Source: Gammaproteobacteria bacterium (GTDB taxonomy: Bacteria; Pseudomonadota; Gammaproteobacteria; Pseudomonadales; Moraxellaceae). Taken from it: 64,000 nt of DNA. A model generated the notes under the pieces. It was not told the DNA's origin, did no database searches, and was given only the letters and a program-made list of their open reading frames with translations. The stretch covers positions 1 through 64,000 of the forward strand of contig JAGWUI010000011.1 of NCBI GenBank assembly GCA_028868515.1. Reading direction: 5' to 3'. This document shows, piece by piece, positions 18,431-27,396 of the stretch. The number at the start of each line of letters is the position of its first letter. The first letter of the stretch is position 1. The position numbers and the translations under genes were made by a program.

Positions 18431-18461
18431 AAAACGCATATATTCCTATATGCGTTTTTTT
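18431..18461 (+). terminator. Terminator carried by element 1 behind tRNA-Leu
   Basis: A perfect stem ACGCATATA/TATATGCGT with a TTCC loop and a T tract. The original chromosomal terminator of the tRNA probably is the hairpin at 53777, now 35 kb away; the element therefore brings its own replacement. Confidence 0.85.
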
Positions 18462-18607
18462 ATGCCTATATGAAAAACAAATCAATAATTTATGATGAAT
18501 TTCGTCAGAAAAATGTACCCATATGCACACATAAAAATCCATATAGTTGCTATTTTTAAGGACATGGGAGAGGATAGGAAAAGTTTGGTAAATTACAAGT
18601 CCTCATT

Positions 18608-20056
18608 ATGCCTAAAACCGTTACCCCTTTGACCGATACGAAATGCGACGCCGCGAAGCCCGCCACAAAAGACTACTACCTGTTTGACGGAGGCGGATTG
18701 GTCTTGCTGGTACGTTCATCAGGTACGCGGGTGTGGCAATACAAATTCAAGCGCCCCAATGGCAAAGATGGTCGAATGACTTTAGGTCGCTATCCAGCCC
18801 TGCGCCTGAAGGCAGCACGGATAAAACGACTTGAACTAGAAACCTTGTTGGCAGAGGGCATAGACCCTATAGACCAACAAAAGGCTGTACGACAAAAAGC
18901 GGAAGCTATCAAACCAGAGAACTTACTGACCCTTGAAAAGGTGGCGCGTGAATGGCACGCGGCTTATGCTGCATCAAGCCGAGGCTGGAAAGATGGACAG
19001 GCAGAGCTACGCCGTCTGGAAAATCATTTGTTTCTTAAGAAACTATCGTTTCCTGCAACAAATGATGCACCTGCTCAAGAAATAGCCAATCCACTATGTA
19101 CGATGTCAATCAGTGACATCAAAACCAGAGATTTGCTACCAGCCTTTAATGCAATGGATAAGCAGGGGATCAGCACCACATTGGAACGTGTACGGGGGAT
19201 GACAGTCAAGATCTTTGATTACGCCATCCTAAAGAATTACATTGACAACAATAATCCTGCTTATACCCTACGTAATGCTGTGTTGAATGCGCCAGATGAA
19301 AACAATCACCGTCCAGCATTACCACTTCGGCGCATCCCTGAGCTTTTACAGCGCATTGATCAGTACAGGGGGCAACGCATCACCAAACTTTGCACTTTAA
19401 TTCTGTTGAATACTTTTTTGCGCTCATCCGAAGGTCGCTTTGCGCATTGGACTGAAATTCATTTTGATGAAAAACTGTGGATTGTTCCCGCCGTGCGTGA
19501 AGCGGTGCTGGGTGCCAAGCACTCTGAGCGCGGCACAAAGATGGGTAGAACTGGCTATGTGCATTTGGTACCGTTGTCGCCGCAAGTGATCGGATATTTA
19601 AAGGAGCTGCAAGAACTGTCAGGAGATACCAAGTACCTTTTTCCTAAACTTGGCAGTGACCATGGCTTTATTTCTGAAGGCACTGTGAACCAAGCATTGC
19701 AGCGTATGGGCTATCTAACCCATACAGGAAAAAACGCAGAAGGAGTCACTGGTGATGTATGCCTGCATGGCTTTAGAACAATGGCACGTTCAGCAATTGA
19801 AGATGCTCGATTGTTTACCCGTGATGCAATCAGGGCACAAATGAGCCATAAATATGAAACTAATAAAGATGAGTTAGATGTCATCTATGGACGGATGGCA
19901 CAGCACCTTGATGAACGCTTTAAGTTGATGCGCTGGTGGAGTGATTGGCTTGATGCAAACCGTCATGAATACATCCGACCCTTCAAGTTTTCACATCCAG
20001 ATGAAGCAGAGCCAGATGCGGACTTGCGTGAGTTGCTGGGAGATGTTGATATTTAG
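18608..20056 (+). CDS. int: P4-type tyrosine recombinase (integrase) of element 1
   Basis: A 482-residue integrase. The N-terminal DUF4102 arm-binding domain covers about residues 1-90 (TDTKCDAAKPATKDYYLFDGGGL... GRMTLGRYPALRLKAARI). The core-binding domain follows, then the catalytic domain with Arg in NTFLRSSEGRFAHW, the HGFR box in CLHGFRTMARSAIED, and the nucleophile Tyr in DVIYGRMAQHLDERFKLMRWW. It sits 184 bp from the tRNA and points away from it, the usual layout. Its C-terminus is about 70 residues longer than the second integrase. It catalyses integration and excision at the tRNA-Leu 3' end. Confidence 0.93.
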   Translation: MPKTVTPLTDTKCDAAKPATKDYYLFDGGGLVLLVRSSGTRVWQYKFKRPNGKDGRMTLGRYPALRLKAARIKRLELETLLAEGIDPIDQQKAVRQKAEAIKPENLLTLEKVAREWHAAYAASSRGWKDGQAELRRLENHLFLKKLSFPATNDAPAQEIANPLCTMSISDIKTRDLLPAFNAMDKQGISTTLERVRGMTVKIFDYAILKNYIDNNNPAYTLRNAVLNAPDENNHRPALPLRRIPELLQRIDQYRGQRITKLCTLILLNTFLRSSEGRFAHWTEIHFDEKLWIVPAVREAVLGAKHSERGTKMGRTGYVHLVPLSPQVIGYLKELQELSGDTKYLFPKLGSDHGFISEGTVNQALQRMGYLTHTGKNAEGVTGDVCLHGFRTMARSAIEDARLFTRDAIRAQMSHKYETNKDELDVIYGRMAQHLDERFKLMRWWSDWLDANRHEYIRPFKFSHPDEAEPDADLRELLGDVDI

Positions 20057-20121
20057 GCTGGACAATCTGCCTGCTGGTGTACTTCGGTGTACGGAATCTC
20101 TGCATCTTTTCTAGGAGAATT

Positions 20122-20229
20122 ATGCAGTATCGTCAAATCATCAACTTACCTATATTGGGTGTAAAAAATGACATTCATATCAGAATCAGAAATAGAAAGT
20201 TTTGCCCGTGCACTTCTTACAAGGGCTGA
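20122..20229 (+). CDS. Possible 35-residue leader ORF overlapping the next gene
   Basis: ATG at 20122 is preceded by TAGGAGAATT, a better ribosome binding site than that of the 251-residue gene at 20168, which it overlaps in another frame. The product (MQYRQIINLPILGVKND...) has no recognised features. It could serve translational coupling or be accidental. Confidence 0.25.
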   Translation: MQYRQIINLPILGVKNDIHIRIRNRKFCPCTSYKG

Positions 20230-20923
20230 AAACGACCTGAAGGATATTGGTATTGGGTTCGGTTTTCGCGCTCAAGATATGAATTCAGAGTTCTTTAAAG
20301 ATTGCGCTTTTCCCCTTGCCGAGTTGATCGAAGGGGGTGAGGCATTAGATGAGCTTGTCTTATCAGACAATCTTTTCGAAAAAATTAGAAATATCTCACT
20401 AACGACAGGCTTTAAGGTGGATCACCTCAAAACAATAGATGAAAAATTTACATTTATAACGGCAATTGTATTTATTCATTTCACTTATACTCACATTAGC
20501 TTTATGAATAGATTCTTGGACAATGGTGAATATTTTTTTGCACTGAACATGCACGCTGCCGCTGAAAGATGTATGGGAACCCTTGATTTCATTAGGCAAC
20601 ACTCAGATGGGGCAAATTTTCATAAAGAAATTGTAAATCTACAACGCAAAAGTGCTCGCCAGAGCAGAGCCATTAAAGAGCAACCGAAAAAAGAAAAGAC
20701 ACAAGAATTGCACCAGACAATTTTTGCGCTATGGGTTGCTGTGCGTGATCAGTACCATATAGCAGGGCAACTCAGCTACAAACAGGGTGCCAAAGCAATT
20801 CAGAAACAGGTGTTAGAACTTATCGAAGGAGAGGACATTGATAAAGCATATGACCTTGCGTTCAAGGTCATAAGCAAGCTTCAGAATATACAGAATAAAG
20901 CAACAAGAACGAATAAAAAATAA
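20168..20923 (+). CDS. Hypothetical protein, mostly helical
   Basis: A 251-residue cytoplasmic protein with no signal peptide and no recognised motif. The sequence is predicted helical throughout, with a hydrophobic middle (TAIVFIHFTYTHISFMNRF, about 98-116), then a basic, glutamine-rich linker (RKSARQSRAIKEQPKKEKTQE) and a C-terminal helical segment. The start has only a weak ribosome binding site; the short ORF at 20122 may couple its translation. It is the first cargo gene after the integrase, is followed by a strong terminator and so is likely a single unit. I do not recognise the family. Confidence 0.6.
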   Translation: MTFISESEIESFARALLTRAENDLKDIGIGFGFRAQDMNSEFFKDCAFPLAELIEGGEALDELVLSDNLFEKIRNISLTTGFKVDHLKTIDEKFTFITAIVFIHFTYTHISFMNRFLDNGEYFFALNMHAAAERCMGTLDFIRQHSDGANFHKEIVNLQRKSARQSRAIKEQPKKEKTQELHQTIFALWVAVRDQYHIAGQLSYKQGAKAIQKQVLELIEGEDIDKAYDLAFKVISKLQNIQNKATRTNKK

Positions 20924-20928
20924 TCTTT

Positions 20929-20959
20929 AAAAATTTAGCTACGCGTAGCTAAATTTTTT
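20929..20959. terminator. Terminator, perfect palindrome
   Basis: AAAAATTTAGCTACG and its exact complement meet without a loop base, flanked by A and T runs, directly after the stop at 20923. A near loop-free palindrome can act in both directions; a cruciform or protein site is an alternative. Confidence 0.7.
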
Positions 20960-21031
20960 AGCTCCCATGCACCGAATTTAATTGCGCATACTATCTATGT
21001 CGCCCATTCGGGTATACACGGAGCAACAGTC

Positions 21032-21283
21032 ATGCCTTTAATCACGCAAGCAAATGCTTGTAAATTAGTTAATTACAGTATCAGCGGACTCAGAAAACTA
21101 GCCGCAAGGGATGCGTCCTTTCCTATCCCCATCAAGTTCGGTAACTCTCGCCAATCCCCTGTGTTTTACGATGAAGAAGAAATCATCAACTGGATTGATG
21201 CCAAGAAAGCCGCCCGCTTTTCATCGGCATCAGTAGACAGTTTTGCCGTGAATAACATCGAAACCATCAGCCCTAAGACTTAA
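21032..21283 (+). CDS. AlpA-like HTH regulator of element 1
   Basis: An 83-residue DNA-binding protein of the AlpA/excisionase-like winged-helix type: KLVNYSISGLRKLAARDASFPIPIKFGNSRQSPVFYDEEEIINWIDAKK, read in pieces, has the helix-turn-helix, the basic wing and the terminal ExxxWI helix. AlpA proteins act as excisionase or as activators of integrase and replication genes in P4-like elements. GGAG lies eight bases before the ATG. It heads a plus-strand set with the CHC2 and DUF3631 genes (18-bp gap to the former). Confidence 0.85.
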   Translation: MPLITQANACKLVNYSISGLRKLAARDASFPIPIKFGNSRQSPVFYDEEEIINWIDAKKAARFSSASVDSFAVNNIETISPKT

Positions 21284-21301
21284 GAAACTAGAGGTCTAAC
21301 T

Positions 21302-21607
21302 ATGAAGACTTTTAAATTGCCCCAGCACTTTAACCGCTCTGCCTTACCATCACCAGAAGCTTATTATATGAGCATTGCGCAATTGACATTAATTGGTTCT
21401 GGTGAGTGGAGAAATGCTATCTGTCCATTCCATGACGACACCAACCCTAGCTTACGCATCAATGTGGCGATAGGTTGTTTTCGTTGCATGGCTTGTGATG
21501 CCAAGGGTGGTGATGTTATTGCCTTCCACATGAAAAAACATAATATGACTTTTATTAACGCTGCAAAGGCATTAAATGCATGGGAGTCGCATGGGAGTAA
21601 CCAATGA
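21302..21607 (+). CDS. CHC2 zinc-finger (primase-type) protein
   Basis: A 101-residue protein with the zinc finger of DNA primases: CPFHDDTNPSLRI (about 41-53) and CFRCMACDAKGGDVIAFHM (about 59-77), giving the ligands CxxH and CxxC. In DnaG the finger recognises template DNA; here it is a separate polypeptide. Its stop overlaps the start of the next gene by four bases (ATGA), so it is coupled to the toprim/DUF3631 protein, and the two together probably reconstitute a split primase-helicase for the element's replication. Confidence 0.88.
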   Translation: MKTFKLPQHFNRSALPSPEAYYMSIAQLTLIGSGEWRNAICPFHDDTNPSLRINVAIGCFRCMACDAKGGDVIAFHMKKHNMTFINAAKALNAWESHGSNQ

Positions 21608-23610
21608 ACGCTGTTATTGATAATTTCGAGAAAGAGGCTCAAGCCTACGCAGATAAAACTTTTCAAAAATTTATTTCTGGGGGGTTAAAAATAACTGCAC
21701 TGCACACTTACACAAATCAATCAGGCAAGCCTATCTACTGGAAGGCTCGCTTTAAACATCCTGGAACAGGAAAAAAAGAAATCAGGGCTTTTAGCTCCTC
21801 TGATACAGGTTTTCAAGCCAAAGAACCAAAATTTAAAGAAGTCTATCCAGAGGGCAACGGCAAGAAGCCTCTGTATCTTCTCCATGCGTTAGTTACTGCG
21901 GCACCCGATCAGGTGGTGTTTGTTTGTGAGGGCGAACAGAAAGCGGATAGTTTGGCAAAGCTGGGACTAATCGCCACTACGTCTGGCGGTAGTTCATCTG
22001 CCGACTCGGTAGATTGGACGCCCCTTACTCAGCGTATAGTGCGAATCTGGCGTGATTTTGATAATGTCGGTCAGAAGTATCAAGATCACGTTATTGAGGC
22101 GTTAGAACCGTTATCCTGTACTATCCAAACGATTGATGTTGATGCACTGAACCTACCACCCAAAGGCGATGTAATAGACTGGCTAAAGTTGCGTGAAGCT
22201 CAAGGGCTGGATACCTGCGCTACTGATGTACTTGCGCTACCTGTAGTCACAGGAAATGACTACGAAAACCTTAAAAAACATCAAACCAATCATGATGATT
22301 TAAAATCAGATGGTCGATCAATCAAAAAAACTAGTTCCACCAAAAAAGCATCTCAAGGCTCAGAGATGTTCCCGCAGATTGAACCTTGGGCTATCGAAGT
22401 AAATGGTGAGATTTTATTGGATGAAATAGCGAGTCTAGTTGAACGTCATATTGTCTGTGAACCATCCACCGTTACAGCTACTACATTATGGATTGCATTT
22501 TCATGGTGTATTGAAGCTTTACAAATTGCACCGATAGCTTGTATTACAGCACCAGAAAAAAGGTGTGGAAAAACGCAATTACTTAATCTGATTGGATTGC
22601 TTTGCCGAAAACCATTACCAGCGAGCAATATTACGGCTGCTGCGATTTTCCGATCAATTGAAGCATTCGAACCGACCTTATTAATTGATGAAGCTGACTC
22701 TTTCCTCAAAAACAGCGAAGAAATGCGTGGCGTTATCAACAGCGGACACAGCAGAAGCGGTGCTTTTGTTATTCGAACTGTAGGTGATAACTTTGAACCC
22801 CGTAAATTTAGCACATGGGGAGCTAAAGCCATTTCAGGGATTGGACACTTACCAGATACGCTACGGGATCGCTCTATTTTACTTGAGTTACGCCGTAAAC
22901 AACCGCATGAAACACGTGAACGATTACGTCACGCTGATCTCACGCAATTTGAGCGCCTTAAAAGGCAATTAGCACGATGGTCACAAGATAATCTTGATGA
23001 ATTAAAAAAGTCTCGCCCAGAACTACCACAATCATTAAATGATCGCGCCCAAGATAACTGGGAATCTTTACTGATTATTGCCGATCAAGCTGGTGGACAC
23101 TGGTCTGAAAAAGCTCGACTTGCTGCTATAGCTATTTCTGGCAAAGAAGATACTGCTCCTAGCATAAATGAAGAGCTTCTTACGGACATCAAGCATATAT
23201 TTGAGCAGCACAGAGAACAGCGCATTTCCACTGCCGAACTACTAATTGAATTGTGCAGTGATCATGAAGCCGCTTGGTGTACATGGTCATACGGAAAACC
23301 CATGACTGCTCGCCAGCTATCTAAACGTCTTAACGAATTTGGCATCAAACCTCGTCAGCAATGGATTCATGGCAGAAACCAAAATGGCTACTCACAAGAT
23401 CAATTCGAAGATGCCTTTAAGCGTTATCTGTCAAATCCTGCCGTTTCATCCTCTAGTCCCCTAGAAGCCAATGAAATCAAGGAATCCAGCGATTTCTCAT
23501 CCTCTAGTAGGTCTGACTGTCTAGAGTATGAAAATCACTTAAAACCTAATGTTTTCAATAGCTCTAGGGGACTAGAGGATATAAAACGCAGGGTGTCACT
23601 TAAGGTTTAG
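21604..23610 (+). CDS. Toprim-like plus DUF3631 replication protein
   Basis: A 668-residue protein. The N-terminal 200 residues resemble a toprim domain: CEGEQKADSLAKLGL (108-122) with the conserved Glu, and WRDFDNVGQKY (149-159) with the DxD-like acidic pair. A low-complexity Lys/Ser linker (about 225-255) leads to a DUF3631 ATPase-like domain with Walker A APEKRCGKTQ (316-325) and Walker B LLIDEAD (359-365). The C-terminal tail is Ser-rich. Together with the CHC2 protein it forms an alpha-like replication module. A shorter paralogue occurs at 31937. Confidence 0.87.
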   Translation: MNAVIDNFEKEAQAYADKTFQKFISGGLKITALHTYTNQSGKPIYWKARFKHPGTGKKEIRAFSSSDTGFQAKEPKFKEVYPEGNGKKPLYLLHALVTAAPDQVVFVCEGEQKADSLAKLGLIATTSGGSSSADSVDWTPLTQRIVRIWRDFDNVGQKYQDHVIEALEPLSCTIQTIDVDALNLPPKGDVIDWLKLREAQGLDTCATDVLALPVVTGNDYENLKKHQTNHDDLKSDGRSIKKTSSTKKASQGSEMFPQIEPWAIEVNGEILLDEIASLVERHIVCEPSTVTATTLWIAFSWCIEALQIAPIACITAPEKRCGKTQLLNLIGLLCRKPLPASNITAAAIFRSIEAFEPTLLIDEADSFLKNSEEMRGVINSGHSRSGAFVIRTVGDNFEPRKFSTWGAKAISGIGHLPDTLRDRSILLELRRKQPHETRERLRHADLTQFERLKRQLARWSQDNLDELKKSRPELPQSLNDRAQDNWESLLIIADQAGGHWSEKARLAAIAISGKEDTAPSINEELLTDIKHIFEQHREQRISTAELLIELCSDHEAAWCTWSYGKPMTARQLSKRLNEFGIKPRQQWIHGRNQNGYSQDQFEDAFKRYLSNPAVSSSSPLEANEIKESSDFSSSSRSDCLEYENHLKPNVFNSSRGLEDIKRRVSLKV

Positions 23611-23649
23611 TATGTTATAGATTGTTGACTGTTATGGTTTGTAATAGTC

Positions 23650-24258
23650 CTAATGTATAAACGACTCAAGATCGTTTATATATTTGTCAAGTTTCACAAC
23701 TTGATTGATTACGTTATCAATAAATTCAATTCGGTGGTGCCCACCAAGGACTGTGGTTAAAACCGAATTGCCAAACAATCCTGCATCAATTTGACTTTGT
23801 TGGTCAACAATCTCGTCCCCTAATTCGATGTAGACATATTCAGTAGATTTACCCGAAGCTAAATCAATTTTTGAAGTGGGGGGAAGTTTGTACTCACGGA
23901 CAGGAATTTTGTCTTTAAGCGTGTCCCACGGCATCATGCTTGGATTGACCAATAATGCTGGAAAAAACTGGTTAACTGACAGTACACGCGCCCAATACCC
24001 TCCAAGAGAATGACCTACAATAATTGGTGTCGGGTATCCTAAAAATTTTGCAATAACTTGACTAAATTTGTATTCAATATCCCGTCTAGTCGCTAAGGCA
24101 TAATCAGCTTCAACAATATCAACAACAAAGTATTTTTGATCTAATCGCTCTTTAAGTGCAATAAATTTTGAAGATTCTTTATCGGAACCAAACCCGTGAA
24201 TATAAATCACGGGTCTGCGGTCATTCTCATCTATGAGCATATCAATGTCACTTAGCAA
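23650..24258 (-). CDS. YqiA/YcfP-type alpha/beta-hydrolase
   Basis: A 202-residue cytoplasmic hydrolase with an intact triad: nucleophile S84 in VGHSLGGYW (the GxSxGG elbow), D148 in IELGDEIVD and H174 or H175 in LGGHHRIEF; the oxyanion region is IHGFGS (20-25). This is the compact esterase fold of YqiA/YcfP and RBBP9-like proteins. The substrate is unknown. It is the last gene of a minus-strand run (27900 to 23650) of membrane and secreted proteins, 29 bp after the DUF1566-type gene. Confidence 0.82.
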   Translation of the reverse strand: MLSDIDMLIDENDRRPVIYIHGFGSDKESSKFIALKERLDQKYFVVDIVEADYALATRRDIEYKFSQVIAKFLGYPTPIIVGHSLGGYWARVLSVNQFFPALLVNPSMMPWDTLKDKIPVREYKLPPTSKIDLASGKSTEYVYIELGDEIVDQQSQIDAGLFGNSVLTTVLGGHHRIEFIDNVINQVVKLDKYINDLESFIH

Positions 24259-24287
24259 TTAAATATGAAAAATAAAATAAGTTGTAT

Positions 24288-25430
24288 TTATAAACTCGGA
24301 TTGGATATTGCTAAATTGCAGTTGGTATTTGATACAATATTCCATGAGTGGTAGTCTGTTTCATCTCCATGATTCAAAAAGATATTTTTAACAATATTTG
24401 ACTGAACGCATAACTCAGCTAGCGATGCTCCGTTTCGTTTCATAATGCCGTATTTTCTTATTTGTCCATTTGCATCCAAGAATGATGATTGGATTGAAGG
24501 AATATCTGCGGCAAGACCTCCAGCAACTTTCCCCTTTACATCATTTAATTGGCTGGCAACAACCTGCGCGGCAGCAGTAGTTTTTCGCATTTCTTCTTGA
24601 TCAGATAGTTCGAAACCTTTAGTGTTCACTGCTTGAAGTGAACGACTGAATATACCTGTATCATTGCCACCCCTTACAATTCTATAGGAGTAATATTCTT
24701 TACAAGTCTGGCTCTGAATACGCATATCCCGCTCACTCCCAGAGTGGGGAAAAGGAAGTATTTCCCCATATTGCCATGAAGCAAGACTTACTACAGCGCA
24801 ATTTTTAAGACTAGGGTTATATGAATTAGAAGTCGGAGGATTTGCTGCCCAGTATGTATCAGGATTGGTTGCGGCATGAGAATTAGTACGATCTACAAGG
24901 TAAACATAATTATCTTGCAATAGATGCAAATACTTTTTATTAATGGGATGGTTTACACTTAGTTCGCCAAAGTCATTATTTTGCTGTTGTCTTAAGGCAT
25001 GTCCTAAAGATTGCAACTCCTGCTGAGTTGCCATTCTCCAATCACTATATCCTAGAAACGATGTTTCATTTAAATGCTGGACTGTCTTCATACTATTAGT
25101 CCATGTGTTGCTATGTCCTCCACTACATTGACCTGTCCATGAAGAATCATTAGGACATCGGAACCACATGAGATTTGTAGCACCATCTCGCCAAATACCA
25201 TTTCTCATTAGATTCATATCATCTTCTGAGTAATTAGGCATTGTAGGCTGATGAACAGGATTTGGATTATTAATATGTTTATAACAATCTTCAACAGCTG
25301 CCCTAATCTTCATATTTTCAGCAAAACTTTTAGTTGAGGACATACCTGTAACTTGAGTAGGACAACCAGTATCATAGGCATGAGCATATGAATAAAATAA
25401 TATAAAAATAATAGGTATTGATTTATACAT
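24288..25430 (-). CDS. Secreted DUF1566-type protein with C-terminal domain shared with its neighbour
   Basis: A 380-residue exported protein (signal MYKSIPIIFILFYSYAHAYD). The middle, from GIWRDGATNLMWFRCP through FLGYSDWRMATQQELQSLGHAL to the end of the Cys-rich part, has the tryptophan pattern of DUF1566 (Lcl) domains found in surface and adhesin proteins. The last 100 residues are a module also present at the end of the next upstream gene: VVASQLNDVKGK..., IMKRNGASLAELCVQ and a final TNCNL. The shared tail suggests that the two proteins bind one partner or each other. Function unknown. Confidence 0.72.
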   Translation of the reverse strand: MYKSIPIIFILFYSYAHAYDTGCPTQVTGMSSTKSFAENMKIRAAVEDCYKHINNPNPVHQPTMPNYSEDDMNLMRNGIWRDGATNLMWFRCPNDSSWTGQCSGGHSNTWTNSMKTVQHLNETSFLGYSDWRMATQQELQSLGHALRQQQNNDFGELSVNHPINKKYLHLLQDNYVYLVDRTNSHAATNPDTYWAANPPTSNSYNPSLKNCAVVSLASWQYGEILPFPHSGSERDMRIQSQTCKEYYSYRIVRGGNDTGIFSRSLQAVNTKGFELSDQEEMRKTTAAAQVVASQLNDVKGKVAGGLAADIPSIQSSFLDANGQIRKYGIMKRNGASLAELCVQSNIVKNIFLNHGDETDYHSWNIVSNTNCNLAISNPSL

Positions 25431-25451
25431 AACAAAATCCTTTTTTAATAT

Positions 25452-26408
25452 CTACATTCCTGGGTTAGTGTCTGCTAGATTACAATTGGTAGCTGCCGCT
25501 TTATTCCATGCATGATAACCAGACTCATCGCCTAGATTAAGTAAGATATTTTTAATAGTACTTGCCTGTATACATAATTCAGCTAAGGATGCACCATTAC
25601 GTTTCATAATATTGTATTTATTAACTTCACTATTTACCTCAGTATTTGTTGATTGAATATCTGGAGCAGCAGATGCTATTTCATCAGCTGCTTGACTTTT
25701 AATATCATTTAACTTACTTGCTACGTCTTGAGCTGCATCAGTCATTTTATTAGTCTCAGATTCCTGCTTAGTATCATTTTGATTTTCAGAATTGGATGCT
25801 GTAAGCTGTTTTGAATCGGATACTGAATTATCAATAACTGGCTGACTTTCAGTTGCAGAAGATGATGAGCCAAGATGACCATAACGCATTAAGCTAATGG
25901 CAATCAGTGCAATAACTCCCCCATAAATTTTCCAATTGCTCCATACTTTATTCCACAATTCATTTTTTGCCGTACTATCTATATCTATTTTTTGAGTACT
26001 AATACTGGTTCCAAACTCTTCTGAATAACCAAGTTTAAAACACATATATAAAGCAGGAAGATTCAAAATAAGAACAAACAAAGACATAAGAACCATGGCA
26101 GCATTAAGCGAATCAGCACTTACTACTACAGTTGATGAATTTGACGTATTGGATGATAGCTCTAAATAAACATAATACAATTCAACAAAAGTACTTAAGA
26201 TCAACAACACAGGCATAGCTTTAAATATTGCAAGATATTTATCCGAACGATTCTTGTCGATATATGCTTTAACACATATTGCTGATGCGATACCTATAAT
26301 AAAATTAAAAAAAGTAAATAATATAGGTTGACCTGCTGCTGGACTAAAAACATCTAAAAAAACCATGACAACATAAAACACAAGATAAATAAGCGCTAAT
26401 TTACGCAT
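25452..26408 (-). CDS. Polytopic membrane protein with tail module shared with downstream gene
   Basis: A 318-residue protein with about four N-terminal transmembrane helices (within 1-135) and a fifth at 160-175 (WKIYGGVIALIAISLM), followed by a Ser/Gln-rich linker and a C-terminal soluble module beginning near residue 228. This module (ASKLNDIKSQAADEIAS, IMKRNGASLAELCIQ, TNCNLADTNPGM) is clearly homologous to the tail of the 24288-25430 product. The topology would put the tail on one face of the inner membrane, whereas the homologous tail downstream is exported, so the periplasm is the likely common place. Family unknown. Confidence 0.68.
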   Translation of the reverse strand: MRKLALIYLVFYVVMVFLDVFSPAAGQPILFTFFNFIIGIASAICVKAYIDKNRSDKYLAIFKAMPVLLILSTFVELYYVYLELSSNTSNSSTVVVSADSLNAAMVLMSLFVLILNLPALYMCFKLGYSEEFGTSISTQKIDIDSTAKNELWNKVWSNWKIYGGVIALIAISLMRYGHLGSSSSATESQPVIDNSVSDSKQLTASNSENQNDTKQESETNKMTDAAQDVASKLNDIKSQAADEIASAAPDIQSTNTEVNSEVNKYNIMKRNGASLAELCIQASTIKNILLNLGDESGYHAWNKAAATNCNLADTNPGM

Positions 26409-26461
26409 TTTTAATTCACCGAAACTAAAATAGATTATTAATCATCAAAAATGAAAGATAT

Positions 26462-26854
26462 TTATTTTTTATGGATCTCAATCAATCTGTACATATTTTG
26501 GGTAGGGTCATCAAATGACTCATGTTTCTCTGGAGTTGCTTTGGCTTTACAGTTTGTTAATCGTGTGACTTCAATTTTTTTACCATTTACAACGGCATTT
26601 CTGGGCCAGCATTCACCACCATGCACACAATAAACATCAATTGTCTTGTTAGTCCAATATTGTGTTACAGGTGCATCTGTTTGACCTTTTTTCAGTTTTA
26701 CACTAAAACCATCATTTGACGAGCCGTCCATTTGCACACTAGATACGCTTGTAAGAGCGATAAGTGTACAATTTCCATTATCTTCTGCATTTACATTTGC
26801 AAACGGCATCATTGCCATTAATGTTAAAACCACTGCTTTAGCTTTCATAAACAA
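26462..26854 (-). CDS. Small exported protein
   Basis: A 130-residue protein with a clear Sec signal (KAKAVVLTLMAMMPFANVNA, cleavage after NVNA). The mature chain has five cysteines (CTLIAL, VYCVHGGECWP, LTNCKA), which suggests disulphides in the periplasm. The N-terminal Met may be residue 1 or 3. It lies in the minus-strand envelope cluster between the membrane protein and the zinc-ribbon gene; no known domain recognised. Confidence 0.65.
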   Translation of the reverse strand: MFMKAKAVVLTLMAMMPFANVNAEDNGNCTLIALTSVSSVQMDGSSNDGFSVKLKKGQTDAPVTQYWTNKTIDVYCVHGGECWPRNAVVNGKKIEVTRLTNCKAKATPEKHESFDDPTQNMYRLIEIHKK

Positions 26855-26875
26855 ACTCCTTATTAAAAATAAAAA

Positions 26876-27358
26876 CTATTGAGAATCGACAGGTGTAGCA
26901 GAAATCAAATAAGTCGCATCCTCACCACCAGAAGGGTTTTTAGTAACATCAAATAAATAAGTCATTGTCTGCTGATTGTTCAAAGTGAGCTTGGTTTGGC
27001 ATGTTACAAGTGAAGTGTCACTACTTTTTGGCGCGTCTTGACTTTCAGCTAATATCGCTTTTAAGTTGTTCGATAGTGCATATTGACTACCATTAAAAGT
27101 AGACTTCATTTGGTCATTAAGATTGGCACTTGAACAATTTAGATCAGATTCTGAGATACCATCAAAATGAATATATGGCTTAATGATTGGTGCACATGCT
27201 TTTAAAATATAAATAGTAGCTATTATTCCAAGCAAAACCTGAAAAATTTTTAACCAATAAGATAAATCATCTTCTGGCGTGGGAGCACCACAATTAACAC
27301 ATTTTTCTGATTGAGAGCTATACTCTTTACCACATTCATCACATTTTATTAGTGCCAT
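26876..27358 (-). CDS. Zinc-ribbon membrane protein
   Basis: A 160-residue protein. The N-terminus is a treble-clef zinc ribbon, CDECGKEY (6-13) and CVNCGAP (20-26), followed by one membrane helix (about 37-58, IFQVLLGIIATIYILKACAPII) and a C-terminal periplasmic domain of about 100 residues ending SATPVDSQ. Zinc ribbon plus one helix is a common layout for bacterial envelope sensors and anchors. No enzymatic motif. It is 21 bp upstream of the secreted-protein gene and co-oriented with the next zinc protein. Confidence 0.68.
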   Translation of the reverse strand: MALIKCDECGKEYSSQSEKCVNCGAPTPEDDLSYWLKIFQVLLGIIATIYILKACAPIIKPYIHFDGISESDLNCSSANLNDQMKSTFNGSQYALSNNLKAILAESQDAPKSSDTSLVTCQTKLTLNNQQTMTYLFDVTKNPSGGEDATYLISATPVDSQ

Positions 27359-27396
27359 TTAGCTACAACTCCTATTAAACTTAATTTGAATTAATT

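Noticed and set aside
18431-18461. Stem-loop considered as an att-associated cruciform
   Set aside because: T tract and location just after the tRNA fit a terminator better.
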